From Blautia coccoides (GTDB lineage Bacteria; Bacillota; Clostridia; Lachnospirales; Lachnospiraceae): DNA of 64,000 bases. Below the pieces are notes generated by a model. That model saw only the letters and a program-made list of their open reading frames with translations. It searched no databases and was not told where the DNA came from. Below are positions 43,063 to 52,476 of the stretch, piece after piece (position 1 is the stretch's first letter; each line of letters begins with the position of its first letter). The DNA lies in contig NZ_CP136422.1 in the NCBI RefSeq assembly GCF_034355335.1, forward strand, positions 1,615,001-1,679,000, written 5' to 3'. Both the position numbers and the translations under genes were made by a program.

Positions 43063-44463
43063 ATGAAAGAGAAATTCGGCAAACCACTGTATCCGCTGAC
43101 AGCAGCCCAGAAGCTGCACTTTTTCTATCAGAAATACTGTCCGAAAAAGCAGGTGCTGAATATCGGTACCAGTCTTACTATTCAGCAGAGTCTGGATTTT
43201 GGAGCACTGAAGGAGGCTGTATACCAGGCTTATGCCAGATGCGAGTCCATGCGTCTGCGCTTTACACAGGATGAAGACGGCGGGGTGTATCAGTACATTG
43301 CTGACCGGGAGGAGAGGGATATTGAATTCTTTGATTTTACCGGATGGCAGGAGTGCCATGCAGAAGATAAGATGAAGGAGTGGACTTCCGTGCCTTTTGA
43401 AAGATTTGATTCCCCTTTAAACCGGGTAGTTATGATCATCACGCCGGATGGATTCCAGGGTATCTATCTGCTGGTGGACCATATGACCATGGATGCCCAG
43501 TCCCTGATCCTATTTCTCAAGGATGTCATAGAGATATATGCCAACATGAAATATGAAGGCATGGAATATCCGAAGGAGATGAAATCATACATAGAGCAGC
43601 TTAAAAAGGACCTGGAGTATGAGGCGGATTCCAGGGCAAAGAAACGTGACACGGAGTTCTTTGAGAAGATGATTTCCTCCTCCGAACCTATTTTTAACAG
43701 TATTTTTGGCCCGGGTAAGCTGAAGGCAGAACGGGAAAAGGAAAAAAATCCGGATATCAGGGCAGTCACCAATGTCTCAGACAATGTGGATGCCAACATT
43801 ATCACATTTCAACTGGAGGCAGACCCCTCTAAGCGGCTGATGCAGTTCTGTGAGGAACATCACATTTCCATGGTATGTCTGCTGATGATGGGACTGCGCA
43901 CGTATCTGCAAAAGGTGAACGGCAATGATGATGTTTCCATCAACACCACAGTGGCAAGAAGAGCCACTTTGTCGGAAAAGAGATGCGGAGGTACCAGGAT
44001 ACACTGCTTCCCGTTCCGCACAGTGGTGGAAAAAGGTGATACCTTTATGGAAGGCCTTAAAAAGATCAGGGACGGGCAGAACCGGATCTTCCGTCATGCA
44101 AACTATGACCCGACAGCCTATTATGCGTACAGGAATAAGTATTACAAATTAAGATCGGGACAGACCTATGAACCCTTAAGTCTGACGTACCAGCCTTTGA
44201 CACTGAAGGGAAAAGGGATGGAGCGTCTGCAGGATATCCAGTACAAATCCGCCTGGTACAGCAACGGGGCAGCAGCCCATGCTCTTTACCTGACGGTTAT
44301 GCACAGGGCGGAGGACAATGGTATGAACTTTAATTTTGAACACCAGACTGGTGTCGTGCATTTTGAGGACCTGCAGTATCTGTATTACTATCTGTGCCGT
44401 ATCATTTTCAAAGGGGTGGAAAACCCGGATATGACAGTGGGAGAAATTTTAGAATCTGTGTAA
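43063..44463 (+). CDS. Stand-alone condensation-domain acyltransferase
   Basis: A 466-aa protein of the nonribosomal-peptide condensation / chloramphenicol acetyltransferase-like superfamily. It begins with the condensation-domain pattern YPLTAAQKLHFFYQKY, and the active-site motif HHxxxDG appears as VDHMTMDAQS (His in DHMTMD; first His and Gly replaced). Two CAT-like halves fit the length. It probably joins a carrier-bound acyl group to an amine or alcohol acceptor. The altered active-site motif, with the second His and Asp kept, still allows catalysis. Not fused to other domains, unlike most NRPS. Confidence 0.82.
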   Translation: MKEKFGKPLYPLTAAQKLHFFYQKYCPKKQVLNIGTSLTIQQSLDFGALKEAVYQAYARCESMRLRFTQDEDGGVYQYIADREERDIEFFDFTGWQECHAEDKMKEWTSVPFERFDSPLNRVVMIITPDGFQGIYLLVDHMTMDAQSLILFLKDVIEIYANMKYEGMEYPKEMKSYIEQLKKDLEYEADSRAKKRDTEFFEKMISSSEPIFNSIFGPGKLKAEREKEKNPDIRAVTNVSDNVDANIITFQLEADPSKRLMQFCEEHHISMVCLLMMGLRTYLQKVNGNDDVSINTTVARRATLSEKRCGGTRIHCFPFRTVVEKGDTFMEGLKKIRDGQNRIFRHANYDPTAYYAYRNKYYKLRSGQTYEPLSLTYQPLTLKGKGMERLQDIQYKSAWYSNGAAAHALYLTVMHRAEDNGMNFNFEHQTGVVHFEDLQYLYYYLCRIIFKGVENPDMTVGEILESV

Positions 44464-44493
44464 TGATTGGATTATGAATGGAGGATATGAGAA

Positions 44494-44721
44494 ATGTTTG
44501 AGAAGCTGAAAGATATGATCTGTGAATATGTGGAAGTTGATAAAAACGCAGTTACGGAGAATTCCAGGTTTGTGGAAGATCTGGGATTCACCTCCTATGA
44601 CTTTATGAGTATGATAGGGGAACTGGAGGATACATATGACATTGAGGTGGAAGAGCGTCAGGCAGCGGAGATCAGAACCGTAGGAGAGGCTGTACGCTAC
44701 ATCGAAAGTCTTCAGGACTAG
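44494..44721 (+). CDS. Acyl carrier protein
   Basis: A 75-aa acidic four-helix carrier. The phosphopantetheine-attachment Ser is Ser34 in DLGFTSYDFM, which corresponds to the usual DSL motif (here TSY). It lies between the condensation and ligase genes and is surely their shared carrier. No phosphopantetheinyl transferase is in the window, so a housekeeping one must modify it. Ribosome site ATGGAGG. Confidence 0.92.
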   Translation: MFEKLKDMICEYVEVDKNAVTENSRFVEDLGFTSYDFMSMIGELEDTYDIEVEERQAAEIRTVGEAVRYIESLQD

Positions 44722-44735
44722 ACAGGAGGGGAACT

Positions 44736-46250
44736 ATGAGCGGTCAGATCAACACTATGAAGGATATCATTGACTATTCGGCAGAAACCTATGGGGATGC
44801 CCCTGCCATCCGCTATAAAGTCAGAAAAGAAGTGATAACCAGGACATTCAGGGACTTAAAAAGAGACAGCGAGGCTTTTTGCAGGGCTTTGGACAGCATG
44901 GGAATGCTGGGAAAACACGTGGCGGTCATAGGTCCCACTACATATGAGTGGATCCTTGCCTATTTTGGAGCGGCCAACAGCGGATGTGTGATTGTCCCCC
45001 TGGATGCGCAGCTTCCGGCAGCGGATGTGTGCGAGCTTTTGAACAGGGCGGATATCAGCGTTCTGGTCTATGACGAGCTTCGCAGGGATGTGGCAGAGAT
45101 GGCAAAAGAAAAATGTCCCCAAGTCCGGTTCATGGTTTCCATGCAGGCAGAAAAGGACAAAGAACAGGTCTTGTCCCTCACCGGTCTTCTGAAAAAACAT
45201 GCCGGGAGTTTTTCCTGTGAACTGGACCCTGACAAACTATGCGCCATTTTATTTACCTCAGGCACAACGGGAAAGAGCAAAGGGGTAATGCTCACACACC
45301 GTAATCTGACGGACAATGCAGTCTGTCTGGATATGAAGATTCCGGCAGGCACAGTGTCCATGACACTTCTTCCCATTCATCATGCCTACTGCTTTACTAT
45401 GGATATCCTGAAAGGAATCTATATCGGCATGGTCATCTGCATCAATGACTCTATCATGCATGTGTCTAAAAATATGAAACTGTTCAAACCTGAGATCGTG
45501 CTTTTAGTCCCCATGGTGATCGAATCCATTTATAAAAAACTGAAGGAGTCCACAGGCATCCTGCCGAAGAAAATGGTGGCAAAGGCAGCTTTCGGCGGCA
45601 ATTTAAAAACCATATGCAGCGGCGGAGCCTACCTTCCTCCGGAGATGGTGGGGGCATTTGCCGAGTACGGGATTACCATTCTTCAGGGATATGGAATGAC
45701 AGAGTGTTCACCGGTCATCAGCACCAACCTGGAGTGGGATTCCAAAGAAGGATCTGTGGGCAGGCTTCTGCCAAACTGTGAGGCAAAGGTGGTGGACGAG
45801 GAAATCTGGGTCCGCGGTTCCAGTGTCATGATGGGATATTACAAGATGCCCGCAGAGACAGAGGAAGCTCTGGAGGACGGCTGGCTTAAGACCGGTGATT
45901 TGGGATATGTGGATCAGGATGATTTCGTATTTCTGACAGGAAGGAAGAAAAACCTGATCATCCTGAAAAACGGAGAAAATGTTTCCCCTGAGGAGCTGGA
46001 AAATGAAATCAGCAGATCGCCGCTGGTAAAGGAGATCATTGTCAGGGAGACGGAATCCGTCATTGAAGCAGAGATTTTCCCGGACTATGAATACGCCTCA
46101 AAAAAGAGGATCAGGGATGTGAGAGAAAAACTGCAGGAAGTGATCGACAACTTTAACAGAGGACTTCCCCCCTATAAAAAGATCCACGGGCTGAAGATCA
46201 GGGAGGAAGAATTTGAAAAGACGCCTTCCAAGAAAATAAAGAGGTATTAA
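44736..46250 (+). CDS. AMP-binding acyl/amino-acid adenylating ligase
   Basis: A 504-aa ANL-family ligase. Motifs: LFTSGTTGKSKGVMLTHRN near 170 (P-loop), GYGMTECSPV near 325, KTGDLGYVD near 387, GRKKNLIILKNGENVSPEE near 405 and catalytic Lys in KTPSKKIKRY at the C-terminus. It activates a carboxylate as an adenylate and loads the neighbouring carrier (or CoA). The sequence is closer to fatty acyl ligases than to classic NRPS A domains by eye, so a fatty acid is the likelier substrate. Its stop overlaps the convergent AraC gene by 4 bp. Confidence 0.88.
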   Translation: MSGQINTMKDIIDYSAETYGDAPAIRYKVRKEVITRTFRDLKRDSEAFCRALDSMGMLGKHVAVIGPTTYEWILAYFGAANSGCVIVPLDAQLPAADVCELLNRADISVLVYDELRRDVAEMAKEKCPQVRFMVSMQAEKDKEQVLSLTGLLKKHAGSFSCELDPDKLCAILFTSGTTGKSKGVMLTHRNLTDNAVCLDMKIPAGTVSMTLLPIHHAYCFTMDILKGIYIGMVICINDSIMHVSKNMKLFKPEIVLLVPMVIESIYKKLKESTGILPKKMVAKAAFGGNLKTICSGGAYLPPEMVGAFAEYGITILQGYGMTECSPVISTNLEWDSKEGSVGRLLPNCEAKVVDEEIWVRGSSVMMGYYKMPAETEEALEDGWLKTGDLGYVDQDDFVFLTGRKKNLIILKNGENVSPEELENEISRSPLVKEIIVRETESVIEAEIFPDYEYASKKRIRDVREKLQEVIDNFNRGLPPYKKIHGLKIREEEFEKTPSKKIKRY

Positions 46251-47107
46251 TCAGAACTTTCCAGACGGTTAAGATATTGTCTGGGTGTCACGTTTCTGTA
46301 TTTTCTGAAAGCCCTGACAAAATAACTGCTGTCATTGAATCCGCATTGATAGGCTGCTTCCGTGACAGAGATGCCTTCTGCAGCCATGAGATAACAGGCC
46401 CGTTCGATGCGGTAATAGTTCAGGTAGTCAATAGGCGTCCTGTGGATGACCGCACGGAAAAAACGGCAGAAGTATTTGGAGGACATGCCGGCCAGTCTGG
46501 ATAAATCCTCCAGGGTTATGGGGCTTTGATAATTCAGCTCAATATATTCCAGCACAGGCTTTAACTGCTGGAGCTTTCCCTGTGTATTGTCACGGGAGGC
46601 ACAGGGGGTATAATATCCCCGGTCAAATATCAATCCATAGAGTTCAAAAAGTGCTCCGAGGGAAGTCATTTCCCATCCGGGGCCTTTTTTGCGCAGGGAA
46701 TGATACAGGGTGTCTGCGCAGGTGAGGATTTCGGGCTGTTTTTTTGTGAAGCGCATGAGTATCTGTATCTGGCGGCGCTGGATCTGATAGAGGTAGCTGC
46801 GGACTGCATGGGTGTGCATGAGCAGGGGCTGAGGATCAAAAACCGCGCATTCATAGATACAGTTTTCCGGTTCCCCGCCGTGAATGACACCCTCGCTGAT
46901 ACAGATAAGTTCCCCGGCGCTCACCACATACTCCCGGTCATCCAGACTGAGGCGGAGCTGTCCTTCCAGAACACGGAGCAGTTCGGTCTCCCTGTGCCAG
47001 TGAAAGGGCATGTGATAGCGGGGGTGGTGTTCATCCACATAATAGTAGGCAAGAGGAAAATCCGCTGTGCCGTGGGCCTGTTTTTCATTGTAATCCAGAT
47101 AGTGCAT
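46247..47107 (-). CDS. AraC family regulator, probable fucose operon activator
   Basis: A 286-aa AraC protein with an N-terminal cupin (HMPFHWHRETELLRVLEGQL) and a C-terminal double helix-turn-helix (about 185-284, with VTEAAYQCGFNDSSYFVRAF). It is divergent from fucI, with a 187-bp intergenic region holding an inverted repeat, so it probably responds to L-fucose or fuculose and activates the fuc genes. Confidence 0.88.
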   Translation of the reverse strand: MHYLDYNEKQAHGTADFPLAYYYVDEHHPRYHMPFHWHRETELLRVLEGQLRLSLDDREYVVSAGELICISEGVIHGGEPENCIYECAVFDPQPLLMHTHAVRSYLYQIQRRQIQILMRFTKKQPEILTCADTLYHSLRKKGPGWEMTSLGALFELYGLIFDRGYYTPCASRDNTQGKLQQLKPVLEYIELNYQSPITLEDLSRLAGMSSKYFCRFFRAVIHRTPIDYLNYYRIERACYLMAAEGISVTEAAYQCGFNDSSYFVRAFRKYRNVTPRQYLNRLESSD

Positions 47108-47227
47108 AGGTGCCTCCTGACAGTTCTCAAAAAGGTGAATATTGTCCTGTTTTTTGCCATTATATCACAGGAAATATGATTGAAACAAGTTTAGGATGAG
47201 AATATAAGAAAACTATAGTGAACATTA

Positions 47228-47264
47228 GTTACTATTCACAACCACAGTCCTGGGAGGTAGTAAC
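47228..47264 (+). promoter_or_regulatory. Inverted repeat upstream of fucI
   Basis: GTTACTA (47228-47234) and TAGTAAC (47258-47264) form a perfect 7-bp dyad 31 bp before fucI. The first 13 bases, GTTACTATTCACA, recur exactly at 50651-50663 between fucK and fucA. A regulator site or repeat remnant; no good promoter hexamers were recognised. Confidence 0.4.
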
Positions 47265-47294
47265 CAACTATTACAAGTATGGAGGTAGAGAAAA

Positions 47295-49088
47295 ATGGCA
47301 AAAAGCAGATTGATCGGAGCATATCCTGTGATCGGGATCAGACCAACCATTGACGGCAGAAGAGGGTATCTGAAAGTGAGGGAATCCCTGGAAGAACAGA
47401 CTATGAATATGGCAAGGTCTGCCGCACGCCTTTTGGAGGAGAATCTGAAATATTCAAACGGTGAGCCGGTAAAAGTTGTCCTTGCGGACACCACCATAGG
47501 ACGTGTGGCAGAGGCGGCAGCCTGTGCGGACAAATTCAGAAGGGAAGGCGTTGACATTACGCTGACTGTGACACCGTGCTGGTGTTATGGAGCAGAGACC
47601 ATGGATATGGACCCGCAGACCATAAAAGCAGTCTGGGGATTTAACGGGACAGAGCGCCCGGGTGCCGTATACCTGGCAAGCGTGCTGGCCACTCATGCGC
47701 AGAAGGGGCTTCCGGCATTCGGGATCTACGGCCATGACGTACAGGCAGCAGATGCCACGGATATTCCCGATGATGTCAGGGAAAAGCTTCTGCGTTTCGG
47801 CCGTGCGGCAGTGGCGGCAGCATCCATGAGAGGCAAATCCTATCTGCAGATCGGTTCTGTAACCATGGGGATCGGCGGTTCTATCATTGACCCGGATTTC
47901 ATTGAATCTTATTTGGGAATGCGGGTGGAATCTGTAGATGAAGTGGAATTGATCCGCCGTATGGCAGAGGGCATCTATGATGAGGAAGAGTATAAAAAGG
48001 CATTGGCCTGGACAAAAGAGCACTGTATCGAGGGATTTGACAAGAACCCGGAGGCAGTGCAGAAGAGCAGAGAACAGAAGGATTCTGACTGGGAATTTGT
48101 AGTGAAGATGATGTGCATCATCAAGGATTTAATGAACGGAAATGAGAATCTTCCCGAGGGATGCGAGGAGGAGAAGGTGGGACACAATGCATTGGCAGCC
48201 GGCTTCCAGGGACAGAGGCAGTGGACAGACTTTTATCCCAACGCGGACTTTGCGGAAGCCATGCTGAACACCTCCTTTGACTGGAACGGAGCCAGAGAGC
48301 CGTACATTCTGGCTACAGAGAACGATGTACTCAATGGTCTGGGAATGATGTTTATGAAGCTGCTCACCAACAGAGCGCAGATTTTCGCAGACGTGCGTAC
48401 ATACTGGAGCCCGGAAGCTGTAAAGGAAGCTACAGGCTACACACTGGAGGGCAAAGCAGCGCAGGCCGGCGGTTTCATACATCTGATCAACTCCGGCGCA
48501 GCCTGCCTGGATGCCTGCGGGGAAGCAAAGGATGAAAACGGAAATAGTGTGATCAAGCCATGGTTTGATGTGACAGAGGAAGACCAGGACGCTATTATGA
48601 AGGCAGCTACCTGGAATGCAGCAGATTTCGGATATTTCCGCGGCGGCGGTTATTCCTCCAGATTCCTGACAGATGCGGAGATGCCAGTGACTATGATCCG
48701 GCTGAACCTGATAAAAGGACTGGGACCGGTGCTGCAGATCGCAGAGGGATGGACCATCAAGCTTCCTGCCGAGGTATCTGACACGATCTGGAAACGTACG
48801 GATTACACCTGGCCGTGTACATGGTTTGCACCGAGAGTCAGTGGAGAGGGCGCTTTTAAGACGGCTTACGATGTGATGAACAACTGGGGAGCCAACCACG
48901 GCGCCATCAGCTATGGCCATATCGGAGCTGATTTGATCACCATGTGCTCCATGCTCAGAATTCCAGTGGCTATGCACAATGTTCCGGAGGAAAAAATCTT
49001 CCGTCCTGCAGCATGGAACGCGTTTGGTATGGATAAAGAGGGGCAGGACTACAGAGCATGTGCAGCTTACGGCCCGCTTTATAAATAA
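47295..49088 (+). CDS. fucI: L-fucose isomerase
   Basis: A 597-aa cytosolic enzyme converting L-fucose to L-fuculose (also D-arabinose to D-ribulose). Length matches FucI. The start ([19 protein letters not shown]) and the metal-binding area [20 protein letters not shown], ending in [17 protein letters not shown], are characteristic. Ribosome site GGAGG. First gene of the fuc operon, which lacks an evident fucose permease in the window. Confidence 0.95.
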   Translation: MAKSRLIGAYPVIGIRPTIDGRRGYLKVRESLEEQTMNMARSAARLLEENLKYSNGEPVKVVLADTTIGRVAEAAACADKFRREGVDITLTVTPCWCYGAETMDMDPQTIKAVWGFNGTERPGAVYLASVLATHAQKGLPAFGIYGHDVQAADATDIPDDVREKLLRFGRAAVAAASMRGKSYLQIGSVTMGIGGSIIDPDFIESYLGMRVESVDEVELIRRMAEGIYDEEEYKKALAWTKEHCIEGFDKNPEAVQKSREQKDSDWEFVVKMMCIIKDLMNGNENLPEGCEEEKVGHNALAAGFQGQRQWTDFYPNADFAEAMLNTSFDWNGAREPYILATENDVLNGLGMMFMKLLTNRAQIFADVRTYWSPEAVKEATGYTLEGKAAQAGGFIHLINSGAACLDACGEAKDENGNSVIKPWFDVTEEDQDAIMKAATWNAADFGYFRGGGYSSRFLTDAEMPVTMIRLNLIKGLGPVLQIAEGWTIKLPAEVSDTIWKRTDYTWPCTWFAPRVSGEGAFKTAYDVMNNWGANHGAISYGHIGADLITMCSMLRIPVAMHNVPEEKIFRPAAWNAFGMDKEGQDYRACAAYGPLYK

Positions 49089-49117
49089 GAAGGAAAAAAT
49101 CAGGAAGGAAGATAAAA

Positions 49118-50614
49118 ATGCTGGGAAAACAGATGCTGGCAGCAGATTACGGGGCCTCCGGCGGCAGGGTGATGCTGGGCAGCTTTGACGGGGAGAAAAT
49201 TTCTCTGCAGGAGGTTCACCGCTTTGCAAACGAGCCTGTGATCTTAAACGGAAAAAACAACAGTACCATGTACTGGGATTTTCTGCGGCTTTTTCATGAG
49301 CTGAAGACAGGGATCACAAAGGCTGGGATCATGCAGGGCAGGTCAGGCGCGGATATAAGCAGTATCGGTGTGGATACCTGGGGCGTGGACTATGGTTTGC
49401 TGGGGAAAGACGGCATGCTTTTATCCAATCCGGTCCACTACAGGGATTCCCGGACAGAGGGAATGCTGAAAATGGCGTTTTCGCGTATGGACAGGGAGAG
49501 GCTCTACGAGATAACAGGGAGTCAGTTTATGGAGATCAATACAGCATTTCAGCTCATGGCAGAGCAGGAGTACAGAAAAGAGCTGTTGGAACAGGCAGAG
49601 AATATGCTTTTAATGCCGGATCTGTTTTCGTATTTCCTGTCAGGGGAAATGGGGAGCGAGTATACCATCGCTTCAACCACACAGATGCTGGATGCCGCTA
49701 AAAAAGACTGGTCCAAAGAGGTACTGGAAGGTTTGGGCCTTCCCTCCCGGATATTAAAACCGGTGCTCATGCCGGGAACCCGGCTGGGCAGTCTGAGAAA
49801 TGAGATCCAAAAGGAGCTGGGTGTGGGATCTATGGATATCATAGCAGTGGCAGGCCATGATACCCAGAGTGCGATGGCTGCCGTCCCGGCAGAGACAGAT
49901 GACTTCTTGTTTTTAAGCTGCGGTACCTGGTCTTTGCTGGGTACAGAACTTAATGTGCCTCAGATCGACAAAAGATCATTTGCCTGCAATATGACAAATG
50001 AAGGTGGCTGCGGCGGCAAGACATCATTTTTGAAAAATATCATCGGTCTGTGGCTGATCCAGGAGAGCCGGAGACAGTGGATGCGTGAGGGATGCGAATA
50101 TAGTTTTGGGCATCTGGAATCCATGGCAGGAGACGCAGAGCCGTTTTTCTCTTTTGTGGACCCTGATGCGCCGGAGTTTGTGCCCTCAGGGAATATTCCC
50201 CGCCGGATCCGGGAGTTCTGCAGGCGTACAGGGCAGAAGGCTCCGGAGCGTGTAGGCCAGGTGGTGCGCTGTATTGACGAAAGCCTTGCGCTGAAATACA
50301 GGATGGTCCTGGACGAAGTCTGTGCATGCACAGGCAGGAACTATCAGGCGGTTCACCTGGTAGGCGGCGGTGCCCAGAGCGCCCTTTTGTGCCAGATGAC
50401 TGCCAATGCCTGCGGCATTCCTGTGATCGCCGGGCCTGTGGAGGCCACGGTCTATGGAAATCTGGCCATGCAGCTTGTGGCTGCAGGAGAAGTAAAGGAT
50501 CTGAAAGAGGTACGGAGGATCATCCGAAATTCTGAGAATATGAAGGTGTATGAGCCACAGGACACGGAGCAGTGGCAGGAGGCCTACGGTCATTATAAAA
50601 CAATTGTCCGGTAG
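49118..50614 (+). CDS. FGGY kinase, rhamnulokinase-like fuculokinase
   Basis: A 498-aa FGGY sugar kinase. The N-terminal AADYGASGGRVMLGSFDGE, IGVDTWGVDYGLLG and the C-terminal LVGGGAQSALLCQMTANACG resemble RhaB rather than E. coli FucK. Its place between fucI and fucA indicates that it phosphorylates L-fuculose (inference). It lies 29 bp after fucI. A 47-bp palindrome separates it from fucA. Confidence 0.9.
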   Translation: MLGKQMLAADYGASGGRVMLGSFDGEKISLQEVHRFANEPVILNGKNNSTMYWDFLRLFHELKTGITKAGIMQGRSGADISSIGVDTWGVDYGLLGKDGMLLSNPVHYRDSRTEGMLKMAFSRMDRERLYEITGSQFMEINTAFQLMAEQEYRKELLEQAENMLLMPDLFSYFLSGEMGSEYTIASTTQMLDAAKKDWSKEVLEGLGLPSRILKPVLMPGTRLGSLRNEIQKELGVGSMDIIAVAGHDTQSAMAAVPAETDDFLFLSCGTWSLLGTELNVPQIDKRSFACNMTNEGGCGGKTSFLKNIIGLWLIQESRRQWMREGCEYSFGHLESMAGDAEPFFSFVDPDAPEFVPSGNIPRRIREFCRRTGQKAPERVGQVVRCIDESLALKYRMVLDEVCACTGRNYQAVHLVGGGAQSALLCQMTANACGIPVIAGPVEATVYGNLAMQLVAAGEVKDLKEVRRIIRNSENMKVYEPQDTEQWQEAYGHYKTIVR

Positions 50615-50650
50615 GGCGGGAATACATAGAAATGCAGCAGGGATTTTCTG

Positions 50651-50697
50651 GTTACTATTCACAGCACTGCGCTTTTTGCAGGGCTGTGAATAGCAAC
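50651..50697. repeat. 47-bp palindromic element between fucK-like gene and fucA
   Basis: Arms GTTACTATTCACAGC (50651-50665) and GCTGTGAATAGCAAC (50683-50697) pair over 15 bp with one G-T. Flanks ATTTTCTG (50643-50650) and ATTTTTTG (50698-50705) differ at one base, like a worn 8-bp target duplication. The following ATTTTTTG also makes it terminator-like, so it may reduce fucA expression. Confidence 0.55.
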
Positions 50698-50727
50698 ATT
50701 TTTTGAGACAAAAATGGAGGAAATGAA

Positions 50728-51423
50728 ATGGAATTAAGTTATATGGAGCTTAGGGAACAGATTTGCGATGTATGCCATAAAATGTGGCAAAAAGGCTGGG
50801 TGGCGGCAAACGACGGGAATGTTTCCGTAAAATTAGAGGACGGGACATTTCTGGCAACCCCTACGGGGATGAGCAAAAGCTTTATCACCCCGGAAAAGCT
50901 GGTGCACATTGACAAAGAAGGAAGTATTCTGGAAGCCGAGGATGGCTGCCGTCCTTCTTCAGAGATCAAGATGCATCTTCGCTGTTATCAGGAGAGGAAA
51001 GACGTGGGAGCTGTCCTGCATGCACATCCGCCTGTAGCCACAGGATTTGCGGTGGCGAATAAGGCTCTTGATGAATATTCCATGATTGAAACTGTGATTG
51101 CTCTGGGATCTGTGCCTGTAACTCCGTATGGAACTCCCTCCACTTATGAAGTGCCGGAAGCGATCGCTCCTTATCTGGGGGAACACGACGCTGTGCTTCT
51201 GCAGAATCATGGAGCACTGACAGTGGGGGCGGATGTGATCACCGCTTATTATCGGATGGAAACCCTGGAACTGTTTGCGCAGATCAGTCTGAATGCGCAT
51301 CTGCTTGGCGGGGCAAAGGAAATCTCTCGGGAAAATATCGACAGACTGATCTCCATGAGAAAGGGATATGGCGTGACAGGAAGACATCCCGGATATAAGA
51401 AATATACTTCCGAAGAAAAATAA
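50728..51423 (+). CDS. fucA: L-fuculose-phosphate aldolase (class II)
   Basis: A 231-aa zinc aldolase splitting L-fuculose-1-phosphate into dihydroxyacetone phosphate and L-lactaldehyde. Zinc ligands appear in LHAHPPVATGFA and LQNHGALTVG, and GNVSVKLEDGTFLATPTG is the phosphate-binding region. Ribosome site ATGGAGG. It follows the kinase after the palindromic element and is 23 bp before fucU. Confidence 0.93.
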   Translation: MELSYMELREQICDVCHKMWQKGWVAANDGNVSVKLEDGTFLATPTGMSKSFITPEKLVHIDKEGSILEAEDGCRPSSEIKMHLRCYQERKDVGAVLHAHPPVATGFAVANKALDEYSMIETVIALGSVPVTPYGTPSTYEVPEAIAPYLGEHDAVLLQNHGALTVGADVITAYYRMETLELFAQISLNAHLLGGAKEISRENIDRLISMRKGYGVTGRHPGYKKYTSEEK

Positions 51424-51446
51424 TGTGAAGGAAAATGGTGAATGAG

Positions 51447-51881
51447 ATGCTGAAAGGAATTCCGAAGATTGTGCCGCCAGAGCTTTTAAAGGTACTGGCA
51501 GAGATGGGACATAGTGACAGGATCGTGATCGCGGATGGGAATTTTCCTGCGGAGAGTATGGGAAAGGACTGCATTGTTATCCGGATGGACGGCCATGGTG
51601 TGCCGGAGGTACTGGACGCGGTGCTGAGCCTGATTCCCCTGGATGGGTATGTGGAGCACCCCATGAGTCTTATGGAGGTTATGCCCGGGGATGATGCGGA
51701 GACGCCAATCTGGGATACTTACAGGGAGATTGTGAGAAAGTATGAAGAGCGTGGAGACCGTGTGATCCAAAATGTGGAGAGATTTGCCTTTTACGAGGAG
51801 GCAAGGAAAGCTTATGCTATCGTGGCTACAGGGGAAAGCGCTGTCTATGCCAATGTGATGCTGCAAAAAGGAGTGATATAG
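51447..51881 (+). CDS. fucU: L-fucose mutarotase (RbsD/FucU family)
   Basis: A 144-aa pyranase/mutarotase interconverting L-fucose anomers. It aligns from MLKGIPKIVPPELLKVLAEM with FucU, and FAFYEEARKAYAIVATGE is typical. The frame begins 4 codons earlier at an ATG (51435), but 51447 matches the family start. Last gene of the fuc operon. Confidence 0.93.
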   Translation: MLKGIPKIVPPELLKVLAEMGHSDRIVIADGNFPAESMGKDCIVIRMDGHGVPEVLDAVLSLIPLDGYVEHPMSLMEVMPGDDAETPIWDTYREIVRKYEERGDRVIQNVERFAFYEEARKAYAIVATGESAVYANVMLQKGVI

Positions 51882-51927
51882 GCTCTTATATAGCTTGTGG
51901 GAAGACAGGCATGAGTAAGAATGGCAG

Positions 51928-51960
51928 ATGGGGTGTCTTTAGCAGACGCCCCATTGTTTT
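51928..51960 (+). terminator. Terminator of the fuc operon
   Basis: An 11-bp stem ATGGGGTGTCT (51928-51938) / AGACGCCCCAT (51944-51954) with one G-T pair, followed by TGTTTTATTTTA. Confidence 0.85.
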
Positions 51961-51963
51961 ATT

Positions 51964-52440
51964 TTAGAAGTTGAATTCATTTTCCCAGGGAAAATCAGAG
52001 GATTCCTCCAGGCTTTTGGGCCAGTGGCTGCACCAGTCGGGAACTGTTGGTGATTCTATGCGGTCCATGCTGGGCGTGTAGGGCTTGATGTCCAGGAGTG
52101 GAGTGTTGTCATTGGCGTCTATGTAGGCCAGGCCGATCACACCGTTCTCATGATCAATATATGTGACCTGGGCTGTTGAGAGGGCTATGGGATTGGGGCG
52201 TATGGGTGACCTGGTGGCAAAGATGCCCAGGACGGCAGGTGCCTTTTTGTAGGGCTGCTCTGTTTCCAGCACGGAGCGGGCTTCTTTGGTGTCAAAATCA
52301 CTGAACCACCAGAGAACTTCAATGTGGCTGAAACCGTCTAAAGCCTGCAGTGCCGGGAGGTATTCCGGATCAAGGGTTATAAACGCCTCTTCCTGATCAT
52401 TGTGGATGGTCCCGATGGGATGTACCTGGTATGTTGTCAT
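51964..52440 (-). CDS. trmO: TrmO-like tRNA (t6A37-N6) methyltransferase
   Basis: A 158-aa YaeB/TsaA-fold protein; the family N6-methylates t6A37 of tRNA-Thr with SAM. It begins with the hallmark YQVHPIGTIHNDQEEA and contains FATRSPIRPNPIALSTAQV and LLDIKPYTPSMDRIE. The start at 52440 has GGAGG 8 nt upstream. A MerR-type promoter with 19-bp spacing directly upstream suggests stress or drug control, unusual for a tRNA modification gene. Confidence 0.9.
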   Translation of the reverse strand: MTTYQVHPIGTIHNDQEEAFITLDPEYLPALQALDGFSHIEVLWWFSDFDTKEARSVLETEQPYKKAPAVLGIFATRSPIRPNPIALSTAQVTYIDHENGVIGLAYIDANDNTPLLDIKPYTPSMDRIESPTVPDWCSHWPKSLEESSDFPWENEFNF

Positions 52441-52476
52441 TGTGTTTTCCTCCATATATCACTTATTTGTAAGGTC

